The notes beneath the pieces are model-generated. The model had not been told where the DNA came from. It did no database searches and saw only the letters and a program-made list of their open reading frames with translations. Source: Rotaria socialis (Eukaryota > Rotifera > Eurotatoria > Philodinida > Philodinidae). From it: 64,000 nt of DNA. The stretch is taken from NCBI GenBank assembly GCA_905331475.1, contig CAJNYU010002606.1, positions 1 to 64,000 of the forward strand, written 5' to 3'. Within the stretch, counting starts at the first letter, position 1. Every line of letters begins with the position of its first letter. This document shows positions 49,481 to 61,449 of the stretch, in pieces. The translations under genes and the position numbers were made by a program.

Positions 49481-50898
49481 TTAAAGAATCGGTTGATGTT
49501 TCGTATGATTTTGGAATAGACGTGTATCGTTAGGTGCTTGACGAGCGTAAGATTTTGCTTTAGAATCCCAAAATTCTGCATTTTTTTTCAATTCATTCAT
49601 ATTATCAAGTACTAATTGATCAGGAGTACCATATGTTGGTACATCGGATTGCGTATCGTAGCCTAGTCTTTTGAGCATTGGTGCTAATGTATCTATTTCA
49701 CTTTTGACATCACTGGGAATGTGACCAATCCATCTTGTTAATGCGTCCAAATTAATCGGTTTAATAACTTGATCAGATGAATGTTCAGTTCTATGATAAA
49801 CAACTAAAATTTCAGCTCTTATTTTCTCTTCATTTAAACTTACTTTGATAAAGATATTTTCTTTCCAATAAGTTCTTCGTGATGCAATACGCTATCAACC
49901 CAAGTTAAGTTTAAAAATTTCAAAATATTTTCGATAACGTTTTTCGGTTGTAAAACTAATTGTTCATAATAAACAGGTAAACATTTATCTTTACCAACTT
50001 GTGTGCACTGATCCATCATTGCTTCCATACCTTTATTCCATACTTTTAAATTTTGTCTATAATCCAATAAACTAAAGCCAGTTATTGTAACTTTTCGTGT
50101 CATTACAGAATGTATGACAGCGCGTGCATCACGTACTAGCAGAATAAATTTTGCATTAGAAAATATAGATGATATGTATGTTGCATATTTGAGTACAAAG
50201 GGATCTTTGTCGCAAAGAACATCAGCATATTGATTATGATTAAGAAGAATTTCATAAATAAATGCTCGTACAGCTGAATCAATCATTGCTTCGCTTATAC
50301 CACCAGCCATAAGTCTAGTAAAATAAATAGTAAATATATGTTTATTTATCAAATTCGGCATATCATCAGATGAAGCAAAGCAAACGATAGGATAATAATT
50401 ATATCTCATAAAAGATTATAACTATCTAACTATGCGAGTGAAAACAATTTGATTCAAAACATGATAAATCAACAAGTTTAATAATTTCTAAAAACGTTTT
50501 TTTCTATCAAATTAATTAACTTACCTACTCCATTCTAGATTAGATTTTTCCCATGCTACTCTCATATTCAATATTCTTGGTATAACTCTTGTTTCTTCAC
50601 CACAACGAACAAGTGGATGTGAATCAAGAATAGCACGCATCAATGTTGTACCACTACGTGGCATTCCACCAATAAATATGACCGGTCTTTCTAATGATGA
50701 GTTGTGATTTATATTATTTTGTTTTCTAAATGAATTCTGTTCTAGTAAACATTCTTGCGGAATATTTGATAAACGATATGCAAGAAGAATAACAATTATT
50801 ATAGTAACAAGGAGTATAGTTATAAAAAACCACCGACTACGTATAGTACGGTGATTTATATTGAATAATATACGACGACACATTAAATACAATGGCAT
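49481..50898 (-). CDS. TPST: Protein-tyrosine (tyrosylprotein) sulfotransferase
   Basis: Three exons, 50525-50898, 49844-50314 and 49481-49790; 1155 nt, 384 aa (human TPST1 370, TPST2 377). It is a type II membrane protein with a TM helix at residues ~22-45 ([18 protein letters not shown]). The PAPS 5'-phosphosulfate loop [10 protein letters not shown], the [11 protein letters not shown] motif with the catalytic Glu, the 3'-phosphate-binding [26 protein letters not shown] and [12 protein letters not shown] are all intact, so it should sulfate tyrosines of secreted and membrane proteins in the trans-Golgi. The first ATG in frame is at 50898; upstream there is only a TTG. The gene starts 206 bp below the THOC5 stop on the same strand. 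Confidence 0.96.
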
Positions 50899-51104
50899 CG
50901 CCACTTCTATTGAATATTCATATCTAGAACTGAAGAGCAAAGATGCTAATTAACAGCCAATTTTTGTCTTGATTTTTATTCCACAGAAACAAAGAAAAAA
51001 AGAATTTTCGAAGTAAATGAATACAAAAATGTTCATATTAATCAACAAGTCGTGATAATAATGTTTGTCGACGACGGCTCCTATTAAAAAATAAAAACGT
51101 CGAA

Positions 51105-54100
51105 CTAATCAAATACTAAATAAAAACCAATGACATACGAGCACGCTAAATCTAATTCAGCATCAATTAATAAAGGAAAACCAATGTATAAACGCCATAT
51201 TTGTTGAGCAAGTAATGTAAAATGTTGTGATAAATCAACATTGGAACTTCCGATTGGTGTTACCGACGCATTAATAATATCAGACAACAGCGATCGTTCC
51301 AATATCTAGAATAATAATAAAAAATAATGGATTATTCGATGATCTGTAAAATTCATATTGCATCTACATGAAATATAATGATTGTTCTATGCAACTCTAT
51401 CAAGCAAATATTTTACTATTTTGCTATTAGTATTAATAATACTAATATATGTATATATATATATATTTTTTTTTGTTTTTGTTTTATTATTCATTGATTT
51501 ATTAGTATTTATTTACATTTACAATTTTTTTATTATTTTACAAACGTTTCGAAGGCGTCAGCTTTCTGCGTCAGTGTGTTTAAAACAGAACAAATAGAAT
51601 AATGATGCGACAAGTGTGTGATGCTATATGTTTTTTCTTTTTCCTCTTCTTCTTATGATACTGGTACGGAAGAAGATACAATATAACCTATCTCGTCCAG
51701 TTTACCGTCTTGTTCATTCTTCCGTACCAGTATCATAAGAAGAAGAAGAAGAAAAAGAAAAAAAATATAGCATCACACACTCGTCGCATCATTATTCTAT
51801 TTGTTCTGTTTTAAACACACTGACGCAGAAAGCTGACGCCTTCGAAACGTTTGTAAAATAATAATAAAATTGTAAATGTAAATAAATACTAATAAATCAA
51901 TAAATAATAAAACAAAATATAATTTTTAAATTATTGTGGAAGAGTAGCAAAAACGAAACAAAATTATAGTGACCTTCCAATTAACCACAAAACAATATAT
52001 ATATATATATATTATTCGAAGGAAGTCATTACTTATTATTGACATATTTACGACTAATAGTTGAGTTTTTACTTGATCGAATGATAATTAGAGCTAGATC
52101 TAATAATTTACATAAGTGATTCTTGTTCTCAAACAAATCTTCGTAACTAAAAAAGAACTCTGTTATTCGGCATGTTCCTTCTATGTTGTGTGTTCACATC
52201 ACGGTACTATTAGTTAAATAATGATTGTGAAAAAGTCAATCGCGCAGCCATTTGACTCAAATCATCCAACAGATATCATGTAGGCAACGTTTTACCATAC
52301 ATGTGTTTTTAAGGTTAAGGATTATGTACTAAGAAACACAAGTCATTGAATGGGAGAAACCAATACGTAACTCATCACATCGCAAGATAGAATTATTCTC
52401 GCTTATTAATGACTACATATCGTTCATCTGTCCTATTTTTATTAAGGTTCTATAGATTATGAAAAAAAATTTCTATCGATAATTCTTACTTTAATATTTT
52501 CACTATTAGCTCTTGTTCGTTCATTTGTCTTATTGCCATTGATTGGTAATAAAAGTTTTAATAAGACGATTGATCTTGCTTGAGGATAATTTGCCGGCAT
52601 AAAAATATGAGCATATAATGTTATTTTATTATTATCATCTGTGGATAACGATTGAAATTTACATTCGTATATTGATGTTGTTATACGATCAATTAAATTT
52701 TCATTAATTAGTGTTTGTATTTGTTGATATTTATTAACATCGTCGAAAGATATTTCGCGCCATGAACGTAATATGGTCGTATTAGTTATTGAACGACGTA
52801 ATGATGAATTAAGAATACTTGTTGTTTCGTTACCTTCAGCTAGTAATGGCATTTCATGTTTTTCTAAATTAACAAGTATTCGATCAAGTGCAATGCGTGC
52901 ACGCATACGTTGTGTTAAGCGCTTGATTATTTCTGAACAGTCCGTTACAAGTTCTTGACGTTGTAATGGGACCATTTGACATTTGCATAATTGCTGAACC
53001 CAATGATATGGATAACCACCAATTGCATCAGAAAATATTGGTGCTGATTTTCTGGAAGAAGGAAATGATTAAATATATAATTTAGTTGTTTGCTGTTATG
53101 TCATCGCTTTCTTCTTACCCTAGTTGTTGAAAAAGAAAATCAGCTGTTGGATTAGGTGATAATTGACCATTATCATTATCATCAAGTAAATTATGTAAAA
53201 ATGTTGATATTAACGTTTGACTAAAATATTTTAGCGAAATTTTCTATGATATATTTTAAATCATTAGTTTTTCTTTACTATACCTTTGTTGGGCTTTGAG
53301 ACCTGATAATTTTCCTTGAACAGTAACTATATTTAATTGAGATAAATATGAAAATGTCAATTCTCCTGTATGATCAGCTAAAATAAAAATTAAAAAAACA
53401 TGTTAGCTAACAGAGTATCAATTGATAAAAAATTACGAGAAATTATTAATGTAACTTTCACATGTAATGGATGTGGACGTAATAAAAATTGATATTGTTG
53501 ATCACTATTTGTATTTATACCATCCGAATTAGTATCATTAGTTGTTGATGAATCCTCTTTTGAATCGATTTGACATGTTATATGACGACCTATGAGTAGA
53601 ATGATACTTTATTCTTGGAAATTTTTATTCTCGAAGAAACTTTCATGAAACAGAACAATAGTTTGCAAATAGTATAGAAAATTTTTATTGCACTTCAACA
53701 AAATTATAATTATATGAATTGCAAAGATATGTGTAATTACTAAATGTATAAAAATGGACGCCGTGGAAAAAGCACATTGAAACATCAGAGGAAAAGAATA
53801 TCGATAAAACTGAAACTTTGTTTTCCTATAGAAAGCTGTTCACACTTAATTTGAATCTAACGATTATCTATTTTTTTTTCTCTAGCAAATTGTTAAGATT
53901 AACTAAGAAAAATTCAACAGGATTTAAACAGTTCAAAAAATAGCGTATAAACTTTGATGAAAAATAAAAATAGTTGAGAAACTACGAAATAGTGGATTAT
54001 TGCTTATGACGCTTTCAGAAACTGGAAAAATTCCCTTCGAAAAAATGATCGTCTAGAAGTAAATAAAGGTTCGTTAGTTATTATAATTTCTTTCATAACT

Positions 54101-57100
54101 TAAGTTTAAATTAATACATATTTTTCAGGCTCTGAGCCTGAGAAATATTTGAAAACTAAAGTTATTCGCATTTGCGAGACCTTGCCAATTAAAAATTAAT
54201 GAATAGAAATGAGACACAATGAAAAATCTTCTGGGAAATTTTTACACTTAGAAGATATTGACTAAAATCAAGAGATTTCAATTTACAAAGAGAAATTTAT
54301 CATGATAAATATTTTTCATTTGAAATATTATATATCATATAGCTATTCTCATACCAATCGTGAGAAGATTACTTTAATGAATCTGTGTTGGAACTCATTT
54401 CTTATCCGTAATTCTTCCTTAATGGAATGAGGAAGTTTAGTCGTATACGTTTTAAATCAGATACCATTTATATTCCATTCCAGATTCTATATAAATAGTT
54501 ACTACAAAGAATGGCTCAGACTTTGATTTGCATAAGTTGACATCTGTTCTAGATAATATTTCATAGAATAATAGTTTTTACTCAAAACATGTATACTGTT
54601 AGAATTTTCTTACGTACCATCACATTGTTGATAAGCCAAAACAAGACTATAGAGAACATAGAGTGGATCAGGTAATTTAGCAATCGATGGATTATTGATC
54701 GATTGAGAAAAGTTATTTGTATCATCAAATTGTGATTCAATATATCGACGAACAGGATCTGTTGACTTTAAATTGAAACAAAAAAATTATTATTGTTATT
54801 TTACTTATTCAAAATAGAAATAAACGGATAGCTAATTTTTACTTTAACGACTTGTTTAAGTTTAGGTCGTAACGAACGAAGTCGTTTTCTTCGACGAACA
54901 ATTTGTTTTTTAAGATCGCTTATTTCAGCTTGTAATCCTTTACAATCATCATGTAATCTACAACAATATATTCAATACTGTTTCCTTGAGACAGACAAAA
55001 GGAAACAATAGGATACTAACTTTTCTCGTTGCATCAATTCCCAATCAAGTTGAAATAAATGAAGTCGATGGGGATCATTCTCAGTGATTTTCTAAAAAAT
55101 AAAACATTTTTTCCCTCTAGATTATAATCAAAACATATTATATCTTACTGAATCAGTAAGTTCCGGTGGAGCATTTGTATAAAAATCTTCTAAACTCACT
55201 AGTTCCAATTGTTGATCCTTTGATCTAAATAAGATATTAATGAAATTTGTTTTATTTTAATCAAAAAAAATATCTTACTGAAATTCTTCGCAGCGTGCAA
55301 TTTCTTTATTAATATGAGAAAGTTCATAGAGAAGATTTTGTTGTTCGAGTGTTTGATCATCAAGACGATTTCGATGCTAATAAAACATAACACAACATCT
55401 AGGAAATGTTTGAAAAAATTAGTCAAATAAAAAACCTCAGCAGTAATTTCTCGAGCTTTTTGTATGCGTGTACGACCCACTCGATTAAGCGAACGCAGTT
55501 TATTACATAAATGCATACCACGTGCATGCAGTTGAGACAATTCATCTTTCTATTGAAAAATAAAAAAACAAAGATATTCCTAGATTTTAATTGCAAAAAG
55601 AAAAAGTTCTATTCAATTTAAAAATTCAATAGATCTTCCTGCTGTGCACTCATGACAACGAAAATATCGATGAAAATAACATTAAATAATTCTCTCGACA
55701 TACATGAAATCATTTTGTACACGACAAAAATGTCTTCGTTTGATTCCTATCAAAAAGATGGCAATGACTTTGAATCGATTACTCGTATTATGGATGCAAG
55801 CTCATTACTTCGATGCCCATTATGTAAAAACGACATTCAAGATCCACGCATACTTTGTTCAAATGGACACACGTTTTGTCATAATTGCATCACAGTAATC
55901 TTTTAAGAAATTGCATTAATTTAATTGTCAGCATTAAATCATGTCTTTTTCTCTACATAGAATGCTTTACCGGCCGATGGTGTTCTCAAATGTCCTGTTT
56001 GTAATGAAGCACGTCGTTTATCGAGTATTCAAGAAGTCGGACAATTAACCAAGAATCACACATTATTGACATTAAAAAAAGCTGAACATCATCGTCTTGC
56101 ACAGCTAGGAATTTGTGAATTATGTAATAAAAAAACAGCCTATGGTCGATGTTATCACTGTCGATCATTAGCTTGTTTTAGTTGTATGGATGAACACGAG
56201 AAAACTCTTGCTAATGAACAAGCAAAAGAATATGCTGACTTAGTTAAAATACGTGAAAATTTAACTGAAAAATTATCACAATGGGATAATAAATTAGATC
56301 AATCTAAAGAAAATATTCGTGAATTAATTCATAAGGATGCTGAAAAACATATTAAAGAAATTCAAGGTAGAAAAATAGTTTTATTTAATATGTCAATGCA
56401 TTCTAGAGTAATTACTTATTTTCTGATTCAGAACGAGAACAAACTTTATACAATCAATTAGATGATCTTCATCAGAATTATTTGCTGACAAAAAATACTA
56501 AATTACAAAAATTAAGTTCTGATATTGAAAAAGATTCAAAAGAATTAGATAAAATTGATCCAAAAAATTGGACTATATCAGATAGACAACATTTAACTCA
56601 ACATTGGCTTGATTTACAACAGAAGTTCGATGATCAATCAATTAATTTTATTTATAAATCTAATGCATCATCAACAAATCATACTATGCTCGGTGAACTT
56701 CATCTTAAAACTGCAAATCAAGATAATGAACATTTACAAATGCATCGTTTACAACGACAACAACTTTTATTGATCGATCCGTTTGATAATCATGATGGAA
56801 TTTACCGATCGAATCAAGTGAACAATGCAAAACTTTGCAATACTAATAAAAGAAAACAATATTTCATTTGTTTTAGATTGTCAGTGGACGTGAATCAAAG
56901 GCATTAACAAGAAAACGTTTGATTATGAAAGAACAAAATTCAACAGGACATCCTAATGCATTTTTAACTCAATCAATACCATCCTACCATGAAAATGATC
57001 CTGAAGGAGGATATCGTGGTACAGGTTTTTCAGTTAAATTTAATACTAAAACTGATGGGTCGATATCTCGAAATCGTTCAAGACTTGATGATCAGCATTT

Positions 57101-58531
57101 AGAACAAGAAGGAAATGAATACACTACAAGAAAAGTTCTTCGCTCACATCAACCACCAAATCTATCGTTATCAAGTGGTTTTGAACAACAATCGCAAATC
57201 GAAGACAATACAATATTAACACCACGAATGCCTGTATCTCCAGTACAACTTAATGACTACAGTAAAAAAGCAATACAAGTTTTAGCAGGTCCCAATGAAA
57301 CGGATAAATTCCTTGCGCCGAAAGCTATTGTTGTAACGGATTCCAATCATTTATTAATTGCTGATACAAAAAAACATCGAATTATTGTTTATGATCTTAA
57401 TTTAGGAACAATGCGTGGTCTAAAAGGTTTTCTTTTTCCTGACGGACTTTGTTTAGCTGGTGAACAATTTGTGATTATAACAGATCGTCATCGAGTTTCA
57501 AAATATGATTGGTTACATGGGAAAATGATTAATTTTGTGGGAAGTAAAAAAGAAGGTTGTACACGTACGTCATTTTCATGGCCAAAAGGTGTTGCTATAG
57601 ACAGTAATTATATATATGTATGTGATTCGTATAATTCACGTATGGTTGTATTTAATCATCAAATGAAATATGAAAATGAATGGATTATTATGCGAGGTGA
57701 GATGGAACATTTGTTTTTTGTTGCAATAATTTTTATATTATAGGTTCAAAAAAACTTGATCCGCAATATATTTCAATATCAAATAATTTACTCTATGTAA
57801 CAGCATGGCAAAGAGTTAAACCTGAATCATGTGCTTATAATGCTGGATGTATTATTGTTTATGGATTAGATGGTAATGCGCAACGATTTATTGATACAGA
57901 TGCGCAATCTTATCTGAATTTAAGCGTACCAGAAGGTAATACAAAGAATCGTTTCGGTAAAGATATCGAATTTTAAATTTTAGGCATTATCTGTGATAGT
58001 TCAAATCAATTGATTCTTGCTGATCGTTATACATCGAAAATATTTGCTATGAGTGATGGAAATCAACAAGTTATTCATTTTCGTGGTGATAGAATGAAAG
58101 CACCACACTACGTATGTTTTACTAATGATCAAAATACGATGATTGTTAGTGATGTTGGAAATAATACAGTACAATTTTATGAAAAAAACAAATAAAATGC
58201 TTTTCACTCCTTGTAGAAACTATTCCCGACAAGGAAAAAGAGACGTATATTTTTTTTTCTCATTCAAATAAATAAGATTCAGAAAAGATAAAACGTCATG
58301 AAGACTTACATTTTTATCTGGTTCTTGTTGGCAACGATGAACTTGAAGAAAAATAGAACGTAATTCACTAATACATTGCCGATGATCATCGTCGTCTTCT
58401 TTTTGTTGATGAATTTTATTTGACGACTAGAAGGGCAAAATTAAAAGAAGAATTCATTCAAAATAGAAAAAAACAGCAATACGAACTTCGTCCATAGGAA
58501 TCGATTCACTCATTTCAACATTATTAGTCAT
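51105..58531 (-). CDS. THOC5: THO complex subunit 5
   Basis: Thirteen exons: 58487-58531, 58310-58426, 55436-55549, 55279-55376, 55149-55224, 55021-55091, 54843-54957, 54618-54765, 53437-53589, 53284-53377, 53119-53220, 52490-53051 and 51105-51305. They sum to 1896 nt, 631 aa (human 683). Matches to THOC5 include LRSLNRVGRTRIQKAREIT, QQNLLYELSHINKEIARCEEF, LVSLEEFY-like LVSLEDFYTNAPPEL, LPDPLYVLY, LLRPHPLHVKV, IGGYPYHWVQQLC and a C-terminus resembling the PWPSHQLLTNQ region. The N-terminal NLS-rich tail of the human protein is shortened. THOC5 couples transcription to mRNA export in the nucleus. A 5' UTR splice acceptor (TTTTTAG) precedes the ATG by about 15 bp. Intron 2 (2760 bp) holds an antisense TRIM-NHL gene; intron 12 (1184 bp) a long palindrome. 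Confidence 0.94.
51477..51914. repeat. Near-perfect palindrome, ~198-bp arms, in THOC5 intron 12
   Basis: The left arm 51477-51674 and right arm 51717-51914 are inverted repeats with only a few mismatches and one 3-bp (TTC/GAA) indel, around a 42-nt loop. Landmarks are TTACAAACGTTTCGAAGGCG, GCTTTCTGCGTCAGTGTGTT, GTGTGATGCTATAT and the central GATACTGGTACGGAAGAA, each repeated inverted on the right. Transcription through the intron would give a ~440-nt hairpin RNA. No coding capacity. Confidence 0.95.
55730..58195 (+). CDS. TRIM-NHL protein (RING, B-box, coiled coil, NHL propeller) nested in THOC5 intron
   Basis: Six exons: 55730-55894, 55961-56366, 56432-56817, 56877-57696, 57744-57935 and 57984-58195; 2181 nt, 726 aa. 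Residues 29-69 are a C3HC4 RING (C29, C32, C43, H47, C50, C53, C66, C69), so an E3 ubiquitin ligase is expected. Residues ~107-134 are a B-box-type zinc finger (CELC...CYHC...CFSCMDEH). A coiled coil follows at ~135-290, then a low-complexity linker, and residues ~450-726 form an NHL propeller (LLIADTKKHRIIVYD, KGVAIDSNYIYVCDSYNSRM, LILADRYTSKIFAM, IVSDVGNNTVQFY). This is the TRIM2/3/71 layout without the filamin domain. An in-frame ATG at 55652 could extend it by 26 residues. It lies wholly within THOC5 intron 2, antisense, with 114 bp between its stop and THOC5 exon 2. Confidence 0.93.
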
Positions 58532-59577
58532 TTTTTTAAATTTGATCTAAAAATGAGAAAAGTCTTATTCTAACTTTCGAATATGCTAACTTCATTTACA
58601 ACTATTAAAAAATAAAAGAAAGAAAATTGCATGAAAATCAAGCGAATGGTACGAATAAGAACACTAACAAATACCATAGAGCGAATCTGTCACGATAAAC
58701 GTATTCAATAATAGTTTAGATTATCAATCTTATATCTAATAGAAATTAATTCTAGCTCATCCTTTTCTAAAAACGAAGAATAACATGAAAGCCTTTGACT
58801 GGTAAATTATTAATATTCAAGAGATTATTATCGCTGTCATGAAACATCATTTAGAATTATCTTTATCCGTGATAGATATAAAGCTTAATAAAATTATTAT
58901 CAGCATTTAATATCAATTCTAATTTAATTTTAGATTAGGCTAATGCTCTTCATATACATTCTATATTTATTACTGCTCCTTTTGTTTTGTATTCTTAACA
59001 AATACGCTATTTATTCTCTCGGATAATAAACCTTTGGTTATTAATAAAAAAAACTTTAATATACACAATAATGCCAATGATCATTGGCGTTTTAGAAAAC
59101 TTTAAAAATTCAACAGACGTTCTGGAATGTCAAAAGCGATGTTAGCGTCTTGTACAGGAAACGAATGCCGCCGTATCAAATAGTATATCATATTAAAGTA
59201 ATATTCAATAAAACTTCTAATAGTAATAACTCTTTTTTATAGTCGCTTTTCGATCGTCCTAGCGATCAATCTGTGAACTCATAAAACAAGATAAGCTTAC
59301 GTATATCTTTATATCAGTTTTCTTTACAGAAAATACTCATACAAAACGCTCAAATTCAATTTATTTCAAAGTAACTAAACTACATAGTATACAGATAATA
59401 CTATGACGATAATCTTTCAGAAAATCGAAAGTAGAAGAAGAAAAAAAATGTGCGAAATACAATTCTATTTATTCTACGTGTTCTTTCAGTAAGATAAGAA
59501 CGTTAATTATCGATGATAGATAAATCGGCTTAGCGTAACACATGGGGAGAAATACTTGGAAACAATAGACTCATAAA
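58532..59577. other. Intergenic upstream of THOC5 and coiled-coil gene
   Basis: About 1 kb, a divergent promoter region. A splice-acceptor-like TTTTTAG on the minus strand at ~58546 implies a THOC5 5' UTR intron or trans-splice site. Nothing else recognised. Confidence 0.5.
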
Positions 59578-59955
59578 ATGACCACTGACCTGAAATATGA
59601 ACTTGCTATGGCTGAGTGTGATTCTCTACGTCGACAATTAAAAGATGCTTATAGTAAATGCACAGCAATTTATGAAGCACTTTCAATACTTGATGAACAC
59701 TCGACAAAGGAACGGACTTTACTTGAAAAATTAATTCTTGATTTAAAACAAACAATAAAAGTTGAATTGGAAAAAAATATGAATTTATATGTTGAAAAAT
59801 TACAAATTGAACAAAAAGAAAAATATTTTAAACGAGAACTACATGATAAAACACAAGATCTTAATACGATGATGCTTAAATATCGGCGACTTTACATAAA
59901 TAAGCAACAGGAAAAATACATTCAAGATAATCTCATTATTCAAGTGAAGAAATAA
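59578..59955 (+). CDS. Short coiled-coil protein, paralogue 1
   Basis: Single exon, 125 aa, family not recognised. Almost the whole protein is heptad-patterned and charged (CDSLRRQLKDAYSKC, LEKLILDLKQTIKVELEKN, KRELHDKTQDLNTMMLKY). The stretch from LRRQLKD to LNTMM aligns residue for residue with the C-terminal half of the next gene (LQTELDDA...LKQLEKR), sharing TSTYE/TAIYEAL, LEKS/LEKL, KNxxLY and KTxxL. It is therefore one of a tandem pair. It may be a shortened duplicate lacking the N-terminal half. Confidence 0.6.
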   Translation: MTTDLKYELAMAECDSLRRQLKDAYSKCTAIYEALSILDEHSTKERTLLEKLILDLKQTIKVELEKNMNLYVEKLQIEQKEKYFKRELHDKTQDLNTMMLKYRRLYINKQQEKYIQDNLIIQVKK

Positions 59956-60144
59956 AAAGAAAAATTGATCATTCCATATCTAACGAATTTTTGTAAAACA
60001 TTTTTTCTTATTGATCAAATTGTTTAACATTAAGCGCTAATCAATAACGAAACATGTAATTCCTATAGAGGTCATTGTACTTTGTTTAGATGTTGTCTTT
60101 TTCTGTTCTTTCAAAAATACTAGTAAAAATAAAATTGAACTTAA

Positions 60145-61449
60145 ATGGAAGAAATAAAGGTTAGTTTAATTTGAATTATAAAAATAACTTTGATTCTAAG
60201 AGATTACATTCAAGAATTTCGTTAAATTTTCATTAAATTGATATAGAAAATTCTTCAGAAATCAAAATTGTACAAAATAAAGGATGATTCCATGGATACA
60301 GAGAGAGAGAGAGAACGAGAAAATAAATCTTCTTGAAATATTAATCCCTCCGTATGAACAAATTTATCCTTTTCGACAGGTAGAATTATCTAATATTAAA
60401 CAAATTCAATGAGTATACTATATTTTCAGTATAAAATGCAGACAGATCAATCAACATGATCGTTAATGTGACATGAAAATATAGCTTGCCATTAGGATTA
60501 CCTTATCTACTAAAACTCCGGATCGGTCATCAATTATTTCTAAAGAATTAGCGATGAAAGTATTATTGCAAATTAGATAGATTAATCGGCTTTTATTGAA
60601 ATTCATTTGCGATAGATATTAACTAATTAATCAAGTGATTTCTCCGTCGAATATGTTATTCAACTGATAACACAAGTAGCTTCCTTTTTGGGTACCTTTC
60701 TGATATTATAGATTGATTGCTCGTTTTTTGTTTTTTGTCAGATTCACCCAGCGAGTTAGTTTTTTTACGCAATAGTTTATCTGTTTTGTTTCAACGCATG
60801 CTTTTAGGACGACAGTACATCATTATTTATACATTCTCAGCTTCATTCTGTAATAGCATCCCAACGTGCTACAATAGAATCTCTGCGTGATTCATTAATA
60901 CGAACACATGTACCTCGAAATGAATATGATGCACTTGCTAGTGAACTTGAAGACTCTCAAAATAACGCCACTGACCTACAAAATCAACTCGATATATCTG
61001 TAGCTCATTCGAATGATTTACAAAATCAACTAGATCTTGCAAATACAGTTGTTAATCAACTGCAAACAGAACTCGATGATGCTCGTGCAAAATTAACATC
61101 GACTTATGAAGTATTGAATGCAGCTTGTTCAAAGATTGATTGCGAACGTGCTGAATTTGAAAAATCCTTACAACATATTCGTCGTACAACGGTGGATGAA
61201 ATTCGTAAAAATTCTGAACTATACGCTAAAACGCTTGCCATGGAACAAACATATGTAGCACAACGTCAAGCACTGGATACCAAAACAAATGAATTAAAAC
61301 AATTAGAAAAACGTTTATCAAAACAAGAAGAGCATGCAACAAATAAAATCAATAAATTAGCTGTTAAATTAGAACAAGAAAAATTTATTTCAAGAGAAAT
61401 TGTTCAAACAGGACCGAACAATTTAGTAAAATCGAAAAATAAAAAGTGA
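60145..61449 (+). CDS. Coiled-coil protein, paralogue 2
   Basis: Proposed two exons: a tiny 60145-60159 (MEEIK) with donor gttagt, and 60808-61449 after the acceptor CTTTTAG; 657 nt, 218 aa. The main exon is certain to be protein-coding by its continuous heptad pattern; the first exon is a guess that keeps frame and supplies an ATG across a 648-bp intron. It contains two near-repeats, TDLQNQLDISVAHS and NDLQNQLDLANTVV, then the region shared with paralogue 1. Family unknown; intermediate-filament or ciliary/centrosomal coiled-coil roles are possible but unsupported. Confidence 0.55.

Noticed and set aside
59578-61449. One gene spanning both coiled-coil regions
   Set aside because: The first frame has its own ATG and stop, and the two align with each other, so they are duplicates rather than exons of one protein.
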